The notes under the pieces: model-generated
What the model was told of the DNA's origin: nothing
Databases searched by the model: none
What the model saw: the letters and a program-made list of their open reading frames with translations, nothing else
Source: Aquarana catesbeiana
Taxonomy: Eukaryota; Chordata; Amphibia; Anura; Ranidae
NCBI RefSeq assembly: GCF_042186555.1
Contig: NC_133336.1
Span: forward strand, 40,619,074 to 40,683,073
Direction: 5' to 3'
DNA: 64,000 nt
In this document: in pieces, positions 12,097 through 22,578 of the stretch
Layout: each line of letters opens with the position of its first letter
How positions within the stretch are numbered: the stretch's first letter is position 1
Position numbers and translations under genes: made by a program

Positions 12097-13377
12097 CCTT
12101 CCTGTCGGTATTCCCGAGTGTGGCTCGGGGTGAATTTTCAGTACCAAAAGCGCTAACCCCAAGCCACACTCGGGATCGCATCGCAGGATTTAGGCAAAGT
12201 TACTTACCTTGTCCCCAGGATCCTGCAATGTCTCCTCGCTGTGTGTGCGAGCCGTCCTCCTCCGGATCTATCACAGTGCCGAGCTCCGTTCCCTGCGAGC
12301 GTTGCGACGCACGGGGACAGAGAACGGCGCCAAATTCAAAAAGTAAAAAACACACAATACATACAGTACACTGTAATCTTACAGATTACATTATTATATC
12401 AAATTATTTCACATCCCTTTTGTCCCTAGTGGTTTGTCCAATGCCCTGCATGCACTTTTATATTATAAATAGTTCTTTCTGCCTGCAAACTGGAGCTTGT
12501 CCATAGCAACCAAAAAGTGTCCCTTTATGTCAAAAGCGGTTTTAGACCAGTTAGAAAACAGCGATAATAAATTAGAATCACTTGCAGAATTGAGTGATAG
12601 TGATTTGTGGGGAAACTTCGTCATCAAACACTGAAAGTAATGACAGCGACAGTTCTGCAACTGAGCAAATTTCAGTGTTTTTGATTTGATTACATTATTG
12701 AATATTTTTTATTATTATTATATTATTATTTGTTATATTTGTTTATAGTTATTTATTATATTATAATTTACGATTTCGTGTTTCAAACTTTATCATACCC
12801 GAGATGTCTACTAGACTCTTGTTTGGACAGATTTAAGTGAGTTATTCCTAATGCCGCGTACACACGGTAGGAATTTCCGACATTAAATGTTCGATGTGAG
12901 TTTGTTGTTGGAAAATCCGACCGTATGTATGCTCCATTGGACATTTGCTGTCGGAATTTCCGACAACAAATGTTTGAGAGCTGGTTCTCAAATTTTCCGA
13001 CAACAAAACTTGTTGTCAGAAATTCCGAGCGTGTGTACACAATTCCGACGCACAAAATTCCATGCATGCTCGGACTCAAGCAAAAGAGCTGCATTGGCAA
13101 TTGAACTTCATTTTTCTCGGCTCGTCGTACGTGTTGTACGTCACCGCGTTCTTGACGTTCGGAATTTTCGACAACATTTGTGTGACTGTGTGTATGCAAG
13201 ACAAGTTTGAGCCAACATCCGTCGGAAAAAAAATCCACGGTTTTGTTGTCGGAATGTCCGATCGCGTGTACGCGGCATAAGAATTACAGGCCTACAATAT
13301 AAAATGCCAAATTTCCATGCAAAACATTGTACCGCTTTCAGCATCAAAAATCTGACATAATCATACCGCCAGGGAGG
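12097..13377 (+). mobile_element. PiggyBac-like non-autonomous element hosting a MITE
   Basis: TTAA flanks lie at 12,093-12,096 and 13,378-13,381. The ends are inverted: CCTTCCTGTCGGTATTCCC on the left, and the right end reverse-complements to CCTCCCTGGCGGTATGATT. TTAA duplication with CC-starting ends is the piggyBac signature. Just inside the left end is a hairpin, 12,112-12,173, with arms around CCCGAGTGTGGCT. At about 12,533-12,627 a short frame reads AVLDQLENSDNKLESLAEL, acidic as in piggyBac transposase N-termini, before a stop. A 426-bp MITE interrupts the right part. Confidence 0.82.
12852..13277. mobile_element. 426-bp TAA-flanked MITE, copy 1 (nested)
   Basis: TAA trinucleotides flank it at 12,849-12,851 and 13,278-13,280. 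The ends are inverted: TGCCGCGTACACACGG and GTGTACGCGGCA. The interior is rich in TTCCGACAACAAA-like motifs on both strands. A second copy of the same length is at 54,683-55,108. Three-base TAA duplications and a terminal palindrome fit PIF/Harbinger-type MITEs. Open frames of 107-151 codons here are random products of the repeat and not genes. Confidence 0.88.
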
Positions 13378-13381
13378 TTAA

Positions 13382-13784
13382 GCTGGTGCCACGACCACTG
13401 CTCCAGGTTCCCATTTCAGGGTGGCTCCTTTCTCTTGCAGTGTCCTATGGAGTTACAATTGCATGCAGGGACTAGAGCTGTGTCTCCCTACACTGTGTGC
13501 AGCAATATAAACACACAGCCCCATGGCCTAGCATGGCAAGGCACTCCCTGCTCCTCCTCCCCCTCCTGTTTCCAAGCTAACAGACTGTTTTGAGACTGCA
13601 CAGTCCACTGTTATATCTTTCCTGTGAAGGTAGGATATTACGGAAAGCAGAACTAAGAGAGCAGGAGCTAGTAGGACTGAATGTTGTAAACTTACATTGT
13701 CGGGGCAAGAATTTTAGCAAATATTTTTCTGAGTAATATTTATTTTATTGTGCTCAATGTGTTAAGCACTATTCAATTTTCTGC
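13382..13784. other. Unassigned non-coding stretch
   Basis: No gene or complete element was seen between the piggyBac-like element and the next inverted-repeat element. Confidence 0.35.
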
Positions 13785-14229
13785 AGATTTTTGTCTTCAG
13801 ATTTACCAAAACCATATAATATGAGGTCAAACTTTAAGCCTAGGTTCACATGGGAGCGATCTGTCATGCGATGTGAGAGATCAATTCACATGACAAGTCG
13901 CAGCCTTTAGGCGGCAATGGCACTGTTCCAATTGGTGCGACACCGATTTTGCGGTGCCGCACCGATTTGCAAAAAAGAAGTTCCTGCACTACTTTTGCCG
14001 ATTTCCGGTGCAACTTCAGTAGACATCTTGTGCATGAAGCCACACAGATGTCTATCAAGTTGCACCTGAAATCGCGCTGACCTTGCTACTATGAAATCGC
14101 GCTACTTCAAGTGAAGTAGCGCGATTTCAAAGTAGCATCAATGTGAACCAGGGCTAAGAGTTTCAATTTGTACGCAATCAGGCAGGCCCTTGCACTACGT
14201 GGTTTTGGTAAATCTGAAGACAAAAATCT
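13785..14229. mobile_element. Inverted-repeat element with 30-bp perfect ends, hosting a MITE
   Basis: Positions 13,785-13,814 and 14,200-14,229 are perfect inverted repeats of 30 bp, beginning AGATTTTTGTCTTCAGATTT. Without the nested MITE the element is only about 125 bp. Related copies without the insertion lie at about 27,434-27,541 and, more degraded, 27,325-27,431. No coding capacity. Confidence 0.85.
13838..14154. mobile_element. MITE (GCCTAGGTTCACA family), nested
   Basis: The element is flanked by TAA (13,835-13,837 and 14,155-14,157). The ends are inverted: GCCTAGGTTCACATGGGAGC and TGTGAACCAGGGC. The interior has blocks GGTGCGACACCGATTTTGCG, TCCTGCACTACTTTTGCCGA, ACACAGATGTCT and a GAAATCGCGCTACTT inverted repeat, shared with copies at 22,030, 27,678 and 63,504. 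The related unfilled copy near 27,434 shows the pre-insertion sequence with a single TAA. Confidence 0.88.
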
Positions 14230-15387
14230 GAAGAAAATCTAATAGTATGTATGAGGTCAAGGGTTTAATACTATAACAAAAATGTGTTGGCCCTATATAC
14301 ACTTTAAAATGTATTTTACAACACTCGGGTTCTGAAGTGTAAACGGATCCAAATAAGAGTACACAGCTCTTGTTTTTCTTAACACATTTACAATGTACAG
14401 TTATATAGTTCATCTATTTATATATTACTATACTTTAACGTTTATGTGTCACTGCATTTATTTACTCATTTATTCTATATGCTTTGCAGACCCAGGAAAT
14501 ATTTTGAAAGCAGAAGGGTGAAAGTGTATAAAATGCCCCTACTGCTGGCAGCGAGCTTACTCAGTACCGTCAAACGGCCATATAACAGTTCATACAGGAC
14601 TTAAGTGCAGAATAAAACCACCATAATTGCTGCAACGCGAGCAGAACATACTCATTGAAAAGGAGAGAAGTTTGCAGCTTGAAATGAGGGAAAAGTGGTT
14701 TTGTGAAAAGAAAATACACTTGGTAGGTGAAGTAATTCAATCTTTATAGCAGTCACTGCTTCCTCAGCTTTGCAAAGTTATCAAGCACGGCGCTCAACTG
14801 ACGCTAATTTGGGGGTTTGCTGATAAATTATACATTAGAAAATAATATTGTCTCTGTAATGATCATTCTTATAAGAGTCTGAAAATGGAAGTAAGAGCAA
14901 AGTTTATAGTGGTCAGACGTACGGTGAGGTGTTATTGCTACTACGGATTTTGAGTATATGAAACAGAAACGTGGAACCCCAAATTTCCAGCATTTTACAG
15001 TCATAATCTCTTCAAGGAAGCTGAAGGAGCTGTGCTGAGAGAATTTTAAACTGTGGGCAAAATGCAGTATCTTTATATGTTTACACTTATTCAGTCCATG
15101 TACTCAGTGAAGATTATTTATCCATTTATCCTGTTTTAGTGTTCTTTGTGAAAAGATTATATCGGTGAAGGTGTCCCTGTAGGGTGCCACATCCAAATTG
15201 ACAAGACAAAATAGAGAATCCCCCAGGGTGGACTTTTAAGGCACTAACATAATTTGTAGAGAAAACATGTATTTTATTAAACACAGGAAAAACAAAATAT
15301 ATTGGAATGGTTACAATGGCTGTACGCTAGGTACAAGATCACCACAATGATTGACCGTAAAATTCTCGTAATTCACCCGACGCGTTT
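14230..15387. other. Unassigned non-coding stretch
   Basis: No gene or element with paired ends was recognised. The part from about 15,230 belongs to the sequence in which the L1 target lies. Confidence 0.35.
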
Positions 15388-15389
15388 AA

Positions 15390-16145
15390 GAGTATCTATG
15401 TCTCCTTCTTCAGGGATGTTTATAAGGAGGTCAATCATACATGTAAAATGTAGTAATAGCAGAAAGTCAAATACAGGGTATACAAAGATGTACAGTGAAC
15501 AATGTTATTTATAGTATATATTTTGCAATAATAATGAATAATGTATAGACGCACATATTTTGTGGAGATATTGTAGACAAGACATTCCAATAAAGCTATT
15601 TAAAAACAAAGACTATAACCGCAAGTGTGTCTCCAGAAATCTGCCTGTAAGGGTACCTTGTCTTTCACAACATATCAAAGTATACCATCAATTGAGGATT
15701 GAGTACAGCCGGGCTAGCGTGAGAGGCGATGGACAGCTGACAATACTGAAGCCAAAGGAGGGCGTAGCCCTGTAGGTAAAAAAGTAATGAATTGTAATGA
15801 GGGGCGTATTAAATGGTAAGGTTCAGCTTAGCCTTCATCACCCCTATAAGGGAATTTTTTAAAGAATGTGCAAGCAAGAGGTATACAAAGATGATGTTAT
15901 GATAGTAAAAAATATATACATATGTAAAATAAATGGGAATGATGTATATACGTATGTATCCTAAAAAAGGTCAGATTGTTCAACGCAATATCACAGTCCC
16001 GCTATAGGTTGCTGATCATCGCCATTGCTAGTAAAAAAAAGATCAATATATACAAATTCCAGTATACATCCCATAGTCTGTAGACGCTATAACCTTTTAC
16101 GCAAGCCAATCAATATACGCTTTATTTTTATCAAAACCATGTAGC
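15390..16145 (+). repeat. 756-bp direct repeat, left copy (long target-site duplication)
   Basis: This segment is repeated at 17,920-18,675 with about nine substitutions and two 1-bp indels by eye, roughly 98.5% identity. It stops exactly where the L1 sequence starts. Both copies begin after an AAG (15,388-15,390), and the upstream TTT|AAG fits an L1 endonuclease nick site. The last 150 bp belong to a long TTAA-type frog repeat, whose continuation appears only after the right copy. It is best read as a target-site duplication of unusual length. Confidence 0.93.
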
Positions 16146-17919
16146 CCATCTATCACAGGTTTTTCCATTTCCTTGGAAAAACTAAATTAAATATTTGGGT
16201 ATAAAACTTTCCAATACACTTAAAGAATTATACCTTAAGAATTATATACCGATGCTGGACGAGATCAGGCAAGAAACTAGAAGACTATCCTCGAGACCGC
16301 TTTCATGGATTGGTCGGGTGAATGCGGTCAAGATGATACTGACCCCAAAAATATTATTTAAATTCCAGATGCTGCCTATACCACTCCCTCAATATTACCT
16401 TAGAGCTCTAAGGAGCTTGATAGTAAAATTTGTTTGGGGCGGCAAAAAACCACGTATCTCCTACGCAGTCTTGAGCAGGGGGAAAAAAACAGGGGGTTTA
16501 GCCTTACCCGACTTTAGGAGGTACTATCTAGCAGTCATACTATCAAGGGTTATTGATTGGTCCAAAAGGGACTCGGAGAAGAGGTGGGTGAACGTAGAAC
16601 ACTATATGAGCAATACTGATTTGGGAAGGATTATTTGGAACCCCCCCAAGTATAGAGCACTGGGCACAAACACAGCGGTATTGACACTTAACACTCTTAA
16701 ACACTGGGATTTGTTACACATTCAGAATAAGTGGACACACAATTCACCTTTGATTTACATGAAAGATAATCTGTATTTCGAGCCGGGGAGGAGGGAGGTG
16801 GGAGGGAATTGGGTAAAAGGGGAGGGAATTCAACTAAAAAATTTTTTACACAAGGGGAGATTACGCACATTATTAGATTTAAGGTCAGAATCGGGGTTGG
16901 GGTCTATAGATGAGTGGAGGTATCTCCAGCTCTCGCACTTTATAGACAAATTACCAAGACCACTCAGAAGTGAGGAGGAATATAGACCACTCGAGCGGCT
17001 ATGTGTGAAGGAACAATCAAAAGGTGTTATATCACAGATATACAGGATTTTGGGAGAGAGTCTGGAGCTGGAGGTGCCCCCATATGTCAAAAAGTGGGAA
17101 GGGGAGCTGGGGTCACAGTGTAGTAAATCCACGTTGGAGAAGATATTGAAGTTGGTACACTTGGTAGCACTTGATACCAGGAGAGTTGAATGTCACTTTA
17201 AATGCTTATCTAGATGGTATGCCACCCCAGACAAATTAAGTAAAATAGATAAAACCAAATTCAATCTATGCTGGAGGGGGTGCGGTAGCTTGGGAACTAT
17301 GGCCCACATGTGGTGGGAGTGCCCCGGCATTAAACCTTTCTGGGGAAAAATCATACTATTGTCCAGGGAAATAACAGGAGAAGTTATCGCCGAAGATCCA
17401 TGGGTGTGTCTCTTCCACGGTACAGTAAAAACAAAGAAGAGCTACCTATCCTCTATTGTCCCCATATTGCTGGAGGCAGCTAAGAAGCAGATAGCTATAA
17501 GATGGTTAGATCCAGCTAGCCCAAGTATACGGGATTGGCTCCTTTGCATAAATGAGACATACAATATAGAAAGTGTGGATAGCAAGGGCATCTCACCAGA
17601 TGAGGGGGTGGTGCGGGAGGGCAAATGGGAAGGTTGGCAAAAATATAAAAAGACCTGGAGTTTCGTGGAGGAGGTAATAAACACCATATAAAGGGTGGAC
17701 GGGACGGAAATTGTTAGATACACATGGAGGCATCAATTGTATCCTTTGGATCCTTCTGCAGGAACAGGGGGGGGGGGGGGGGGAGGGGGGGATGGTTTGT
17801 TGCATGATGTAATTGCTAATGGAATTTGTATTTACCTGTGCATTGGAGGGGTTTGGTTTTGTATGTGAAAAATTTCAAATAAATAAAGTATTTAAAATAA
17901 AAAAAAAAAAAAAAAAAAA
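16146..17919 (+). mobile_element. 5'-truncated L1-clade LINE
   Basis: About 1.77 kb of L1 3' sequence: the end of ORF2, a short 3' UTR with a G-run at about 17,768-17,790, AATAAA signals near 17,878-17,887 and a poly-A tail ending at 17,919. The 5' end is truncated within ORF2, downstream of the reverse-transcriptase core, as usual for target-primed insertion. Flanking 756-bp direct repeats mark the insertion. It cannot move by itself. Confidence 0.95.
16186..17691 (+). pseudogene. L1 ORF2 C-terminal fragment
   Basis: About 500 codons of the ORF2 protein C-terminal region remain open to a TAA at 17,689-17,691. The frame begins IKYLGIKLSNTLKELYLKNY, the conserved block after the reverse-transcriptase palm, followed by SSRPLSWIGRVNAVKM and ILFKFQMLPIPLPQYYLRAL. 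Near the C-terminus is the L1 cysteine motif CWRGCGSLGTMAHMWWECP, with CX3CX7HX4C spacing. A stop and a frame change just upstream (about 16,183) and the truncation at 16,146 remove the endonuclease and catalytic core. The long intact frame suggests a fairly young insertion. Confidence 0.94.
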
Positions 17920-18675
17920 GAGTATCTATGTCTCCTTCTTCAGGGATGTTTATAAGGAGGTCAATCATACATGTAAAATGTAGTAATAGCAGAAAGTCAA
18001 ATACCAGGTATACAAAGATGTACAGTGAACAAAGTTATTTATAGTATATATTTTGCAATAATAATGAATAATGTATAGACGCACATATTTTGTGGAGATA
18101 TTGTAGACGAGACATTCCAATAAAGCTATTTAAAAACAAAGACTATAACCGCAAGTGTGTCTCCAGAAATCTGCCTGTAAGGGTAGCTTGTCTTTCACAA
18201 CATATCAAAGTATACCATCAATTGAGGATTTTTGTACAGCCGGGCTAGCGTGAGAGGCGATGGACAGCTGACAATACTGAAGCCAAAGGAGGGCGTAGCC
18301 CTGTAGGTAAAAAAGTAATGAATTGTAATGAGGGGCGTATTAAATGGTAAGGTTCAGCTTAGCCTTCATCACCCCTATAAGGGAATTTTTTAAAGAATGT
18401 GCAAGCAAGAGGTATACAAAGATGATGTTATGATAGTAAAAAATATATACATATGTAAAATAAATGGGAATGATGTATATACGTATGTATCCTAAAAAGG
18501 TCAGATTGTTCAACGCAATATCACAGTCCCGCTATAGGTTTCTGATCATCGCCATTGCTAGTAAAAAAAAGATCAATATATACAAATTCCAGTATACATC
18601 CCATAGTCTGTAGACGCTATAACCTTTTGCGCAAGCCAATCAATATACGCTTTATTTTTATCAAAACCATGTAGC
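17920..18675 (+). repeat. 756-bp direct repeat, right copy (long target-site duplication)
   Basis: This starts immediately after the LINE poly-A and matches 15,390-16,145 to its last base. The sequence then continues uninterrupted into GCAGAATACATATTGATC, the expected next part of the frog repeat that the left copy breaks off from. This confirms that the right copy carries the original downstream junction. Confidence 0.93.
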
Positions 18676-18985
18676 AGAATACATATTGATCTAAATTGAT
18701 GAAGACATTTGATTTTTGTTTATATGTTTTATAGCAGAAGGTAGAAAATATAGTTTTTTTTTCTTCAAAATTGTTTTTTTTTTTTTTTTGTTTATAGCGC
18801 AAAAAATAAGAACCGCAGAGGTGATTAAATACCACCAAACTCACTATTGGTGGGAAAAAAAGGGCAAACATTTTATTTGGGTGCAGTGTCGCATGACCGC
18901 CACTATTTTCAGTTAAAGTAATGCAGTGTGTATTGCAAAAAATGGCTTGGTCATGAAGAGGGGTAAATCTTCCGGAGCTGAAGTG
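18676..18985 (+). repeat. Remaining part of the long TTAA-type repeat split by the L1
   Basis: Contains the family landmarks GCGCAAAAAATAAGAACCGC, GAGGTGATTAAATACCACCA, TGTCGCATGACCGCC and the right-end block TCTTCCGGAGCTGAAGTGGA. With 15,994-16,145 it forms one copy interrupted by the LINE insertion. The terminal TTAA has decayed. Confidence 0.8.
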
Positions 18986-19216
18986 GATAAACAATGTTAG
19001 CTTTAATTTGTTAGTCAAGTCCATCTAAATCTATCCTCTCCCCAGATTGACAATGCTGCTATCCAAAGGTGTCTCTGTTGCTCGGAGACACCAAACAGTA
19101 ACATAAAGTATGTTACTGGCCAGATCACCAGATGAAAACTAACACAAATACCACATTTAAGAATTGGTAAGCTAAAATACTTAAAATTTTAGCTTTTGAG
19201 TTTAATATCACTTTAA

Positions 19217-19487
19217 GGCTGCTTTCAAAGTGAAAGCGCGGGCCGTTAGCGCTAAAGCGCCACTTCTTTGAAAGCGCTGCCCATTCTTTCGAATGGGCAG
19301 GGCGTTTTGGGAGCACTAAATACAGCACTCCCAGCCCGCCCCAAAGATGCTGCTTGCAGGACTTTTCGGAATGTCCCACATGAGCACTGCCCCAGACTGA
19401 AATGAATGGGAGGTGGTTTTCAGGCGCTTTGCAGAGGCTATTTCTAGTGCTAAAGCGCCTGAAAACCGCCCCAGTGTGAAAGGGGTC
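19217..19487. mobile_element. MITE with GGCTGCTTTCAAAGTG end
   Basis: The element is flanked by TTAA (19,213-19,216 and 19,488-19,491). The left end GGCTGCTTTCAAAGTG is inverted relative to the right end CAGTGTGAAAGGGGTC. Inner inverted blocks include GCGCTAAAGCGC and GGCGCTTT/AAAGCGCC. No coding capacity. Whether the target is TTAA or TAA cannot be decided. Confidence 0.75.
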
Positions 19488-19587
19488 TTAATTAGCAAAC
19501 TATATTGTAGGTGAAATAAAACATATGTGTACAAACTCTAAAAGCGGACCTTCCCCATACTACTCCCCCCTCCAATTTTTCTGTTAA

Positions 19588-20547
19588 CTCCCGCTTACCA
19601 GGAGGTGGGTTGTGCACAATTCAGATACTCACCACCCACCCAGAGGGTCCAGCATTGTCCCGAGCTGCCATGTTGTTTGTAACATCATCAAGAGGCCCAC
19701 CGACTCTTCCAGGTTCAGTACACATATATGCGGCCCCACTGGCCTGGGCTTTTTTCCGTGGGGTCGCATATATGTATATCCGTCTTTGTGCTAGGAGCTC
19801 TCTGCACAGCACAGAGACCAGGGTCTCAGCGGGAGCCACGGGCCCCATACTAACGACAGGTTCTGGGTCACCTGATTGCTGTGATAGTCTCTGAATGGCT
19901 ATCACAGTGAACAGTCACAGTGAAGACCGCCCCTGTGCTTCTTTCTCTATGAATGGAGTGGAAAGATACATTGCATCTCTTTCTCTCTCCATGCAGAGAG
20001 AGATAAACAGACAACTGTGTAAAAAAATAAAAATAAAGAAAAAAATACCTAGATCAAAGTTTGATCTAGATCAGTGCCAGGGTTAGTATTTGGGTCAGGT
20101 AAGGGGCAAAGGTCAAGTCCAGGGTCAAAGAACAGTATATTTTGGCAGAATTAAAAAAAATTAAAAAAATTTAAATTAGTGTCAGTGTGATTTAGGTAGG
20201 ATAAAAAAAAAGCAAAATTAGCACTATTGTTCCTGGGCTGTACTATAGGTACAAACCACAAATAACATACACATATGTGCGATCGTCAGAAAAGAAATAT
20301 ACAGCTACATTTTTAAAAAATATATTTTTATTATTTTGGACCAATTTTCCTTTGATTAGAAAAAAAAATCAGGGGGATAACCATTACCATTTACCCCCAA
20401 GTGAAAGCCCAATTTGTTCTGAAAAAAAAAAAGGCATAATCCACCTGGATGCACAAAGTATTTGTGATGATATATTCGGTTTTACTAACACATGTCAAAG
20501 TTGCAAAATTGTGCTTAGGCATTGTTTTACCCTTAGGAGTGAAGGGG
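19588..20547. mobile_element. Probable TTAA element, poorly defined left end
   Basis: The right end reads GGAGTGAAGGGG followed by TTAA (20,548-20,551), i.e. a CCCCTTCACTCC end in inverted sense, as in piggyBac-like elements. A TTAA at 19,584-19,587 is a candidate left flank, but the two ends do not pair convincingly. The interior is non-coding with A-rich runs. Confidence 0.4.
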
Positions 20548-20551
20548 TTAA

Positions 20552-22026
20552 TTGGTATGTGTTAGAGGTATAGCGTCTACAAACTATGGTGTACAGTATA
20601 TACTAGAACTTATGCAGCTATAGACGCTATACTGTAATCAAAGGGGTTAATGTGTGTTAAAATAGGTACATGCAGTCTCCATGAGAATCCTAATGGACAA
20701 GGATTGAGCGTTGTCACAAATAAATAGTGGTGCCTGAACAGGAACTTTCATGGCAGATTCAGCATGTATTATTTTAATAAAAGCTGCAGATATAAAAATC
20801 TTGGGAATTGATTTTACAATTGCATTAAAGTAGTATAAAAAGTTACCTTTGTTAAAAAAAAAACCTCTCTATTTGAATGGTTTTGCTATGGTCAATAACT
20901 CCAAAAATGTAAACTTGTCTTTATGTAAATGTTGATTTTTTTATCAAATTATTTTAGTGATTTACTGTATAAAAAAGAGAATACGGAAACCAAGCGGATT
21001 ATCCCACACAGGGGCATGTCACCTGGTTTACAGTAATAAACACTAAATAAAAAATAACAGTGCACAAAATAAAGTACAGCAGAGTGTGTGTGTGTATAGT
21101 TAAAGGACAATATCAGGAGTGAGAGAAAAAATACCCCAATCAAGGTCAGGTTCTAAGTTAGGGAACAGCAAAGTAAAAAAAAAAAAAACCCAAGAGAAGG
21201 AAAAAAAACATACACCCCCCCCCCCCCCTTGCTACCCCAGGTAAATGTTGAATTTATCTGATTTTATCTGATATTTGTAACACTCCGTCTTCAGGGCAGA
21301 GCTTTCCCTCATTTCCGTCCTGGGAGTGAGCACACAAGTTCTCCTCTATGTCTGACAGTGTCCCATGATACATTGTGATTGCATTTCCTTTCATTTCCAG
21401 CCTCTCTGTGACTGCCTGTTCATGTTGGTGCACAAAGTGGCTGCAAACATCCCTGTAGTGCCAGGAAGGGAAGGCGGGGGGAGATGCACACACTGTGATA
21501 AAGTCACATGACGCAACGCGTTGGAAGGATCTGGAGAAGCTACGCCGCAAAAAAACGGAAGTGTGCGGTCAGCCATCTTGGTGGATGGTTTACCAATATA
21601 TGCCTGTATATTGTGGGCACCAGGTATGTGCACTATAAATGTTGAGTATATACGTTTTTAAATAAAAAAAATATTGTATTTTATTCGGAGAGCGCTATAT
21701 TTCCCTCTTTATTTTGAGTGTTTTACCAACATCCACCAAAAGGATTTCGGAGGATGGAGACGAGAAGCATCAGTAAGGCTGGAAAATGGCATTGCAACTG
21801 TGGCATAGGAGACCCCACTTAAAGGGGCACGTGCATAAGACCTACTTGTAAGGTCTAAACATGAGGTGAGAGCATACAAGTGTTGGTGAAATGCACGAGG
21901 TGAAAGAATATTTTGGAGGATTATAAATACAGAGGAAGAAAAACGGTTGACACGTTTGAAATGATATAGTATCAAATACGCATGTTTGCAAGAACGTATG
22001 GACATTTGGGACTTTTGTGTTAACAT
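20552..22026. other. Non-coding stretch with a C-run and dispersed-repeat fragments
   Basis: There is a poly-C run at about 21,215-21,229 and an A-rich tract before it. Around 21,500-21,740 is a dispersed frog repeat fragment with ACGCAACGCGTTGG and AGAGCGCTATATTTCCCTCT. No gene was recognised. Confidence 0.4.
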
Positions 22027-22029
22027 TTA

Positions 22030-22324
22030 GCCCTTGGTCACACTGGTGCATTTTGACATACGATTTGACATGTCAAATCGGCGGCAATTGCGCCGTCCTA
22101 ATCGGTGCAACGCTGCATTTGCAGCGCCGCACCGATTAAAAAAAGTGGTTTCTGTACTACTTTTTGCAATTTCAGGGTGCAATTTCCATTGACATCTGCG
22201 CAGAAACTCGCACAGATGTCTGTGAAATCGCCGCCGAAATCGGGACTGACATGTGGGAGTGAAATCCTGCGAGTTCAGCTGAACTTGCACGGCTTCATTC
22301 CCGCAGCTCAGTGTGAACCTGGGC
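22030..22324. mobile_element. MITE (GCCTAGGTTCACA family)
   Basis: The 295-bp element has ends GCCCTTGGTCACACTGGTGC and CAGTGTGAACCTGGGC (inverted), with TTA on the left and TAA on the right. Its interior blocks, GCAGCGCCGCACCGATTAAA and TCTGTACTACTTTTTGCAAT, match the nested MITE at 13,838-14,154. The palindromic core CTCGCACAGATGTCTGTG is shared. Confidence 0.85.
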
Positions 22325-22392
22325 TAAAATATTTTTTTTCACATTGAGTTGTTTATGAGATTTATTATGGTATAAGCTTAATATATGGTATA

Positions 22393-22540
22393 ATAAATTA
22401 TTATTATTATACAGGATTTATATAGCGCCAACAGTTTGCGCAGTGCTTTACAACAAGAGGACAGGCAGTACAATTACAATACAATTCAATACAGGAGGGA
22501 TCAGAGGGCCCTGCTAGTTAGAGCTTACAAACTAGAAGTA
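22393..22540 (+). repeat. (ATT)n plus TATAGCGCC dispersed repeat
   Basis: A short ATT array is followed by ACAGGATTTATATAGCGCCA, CAGTTTGCGCAGTGCTTTAC and AGAGCTTACAAACTAGAAG. I recognise this module as a widespread fish and frog repeat, probably a retroelement 3' end whose ATT array is its tail, inserted on the minus strand. The family assignment is inference. Confidence 0.6.
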
Positions 22541-22578
22541 TAATATGTGTACTGTACTGCGAGGCACCTCTACATACA

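Noticed and set aside
12009..12506. 165-codon open frame on the + strand
   Set aside because: It runs across a piggyBac-like repeat terminus and has no domain-like composition; the repeat explains it.
12783..13238. 151-codon minus-strand open frame
   Set aside because: It overlaps the 426-bp MITE and comes from repeated TTCCGAC motifs; no protein family is evident.
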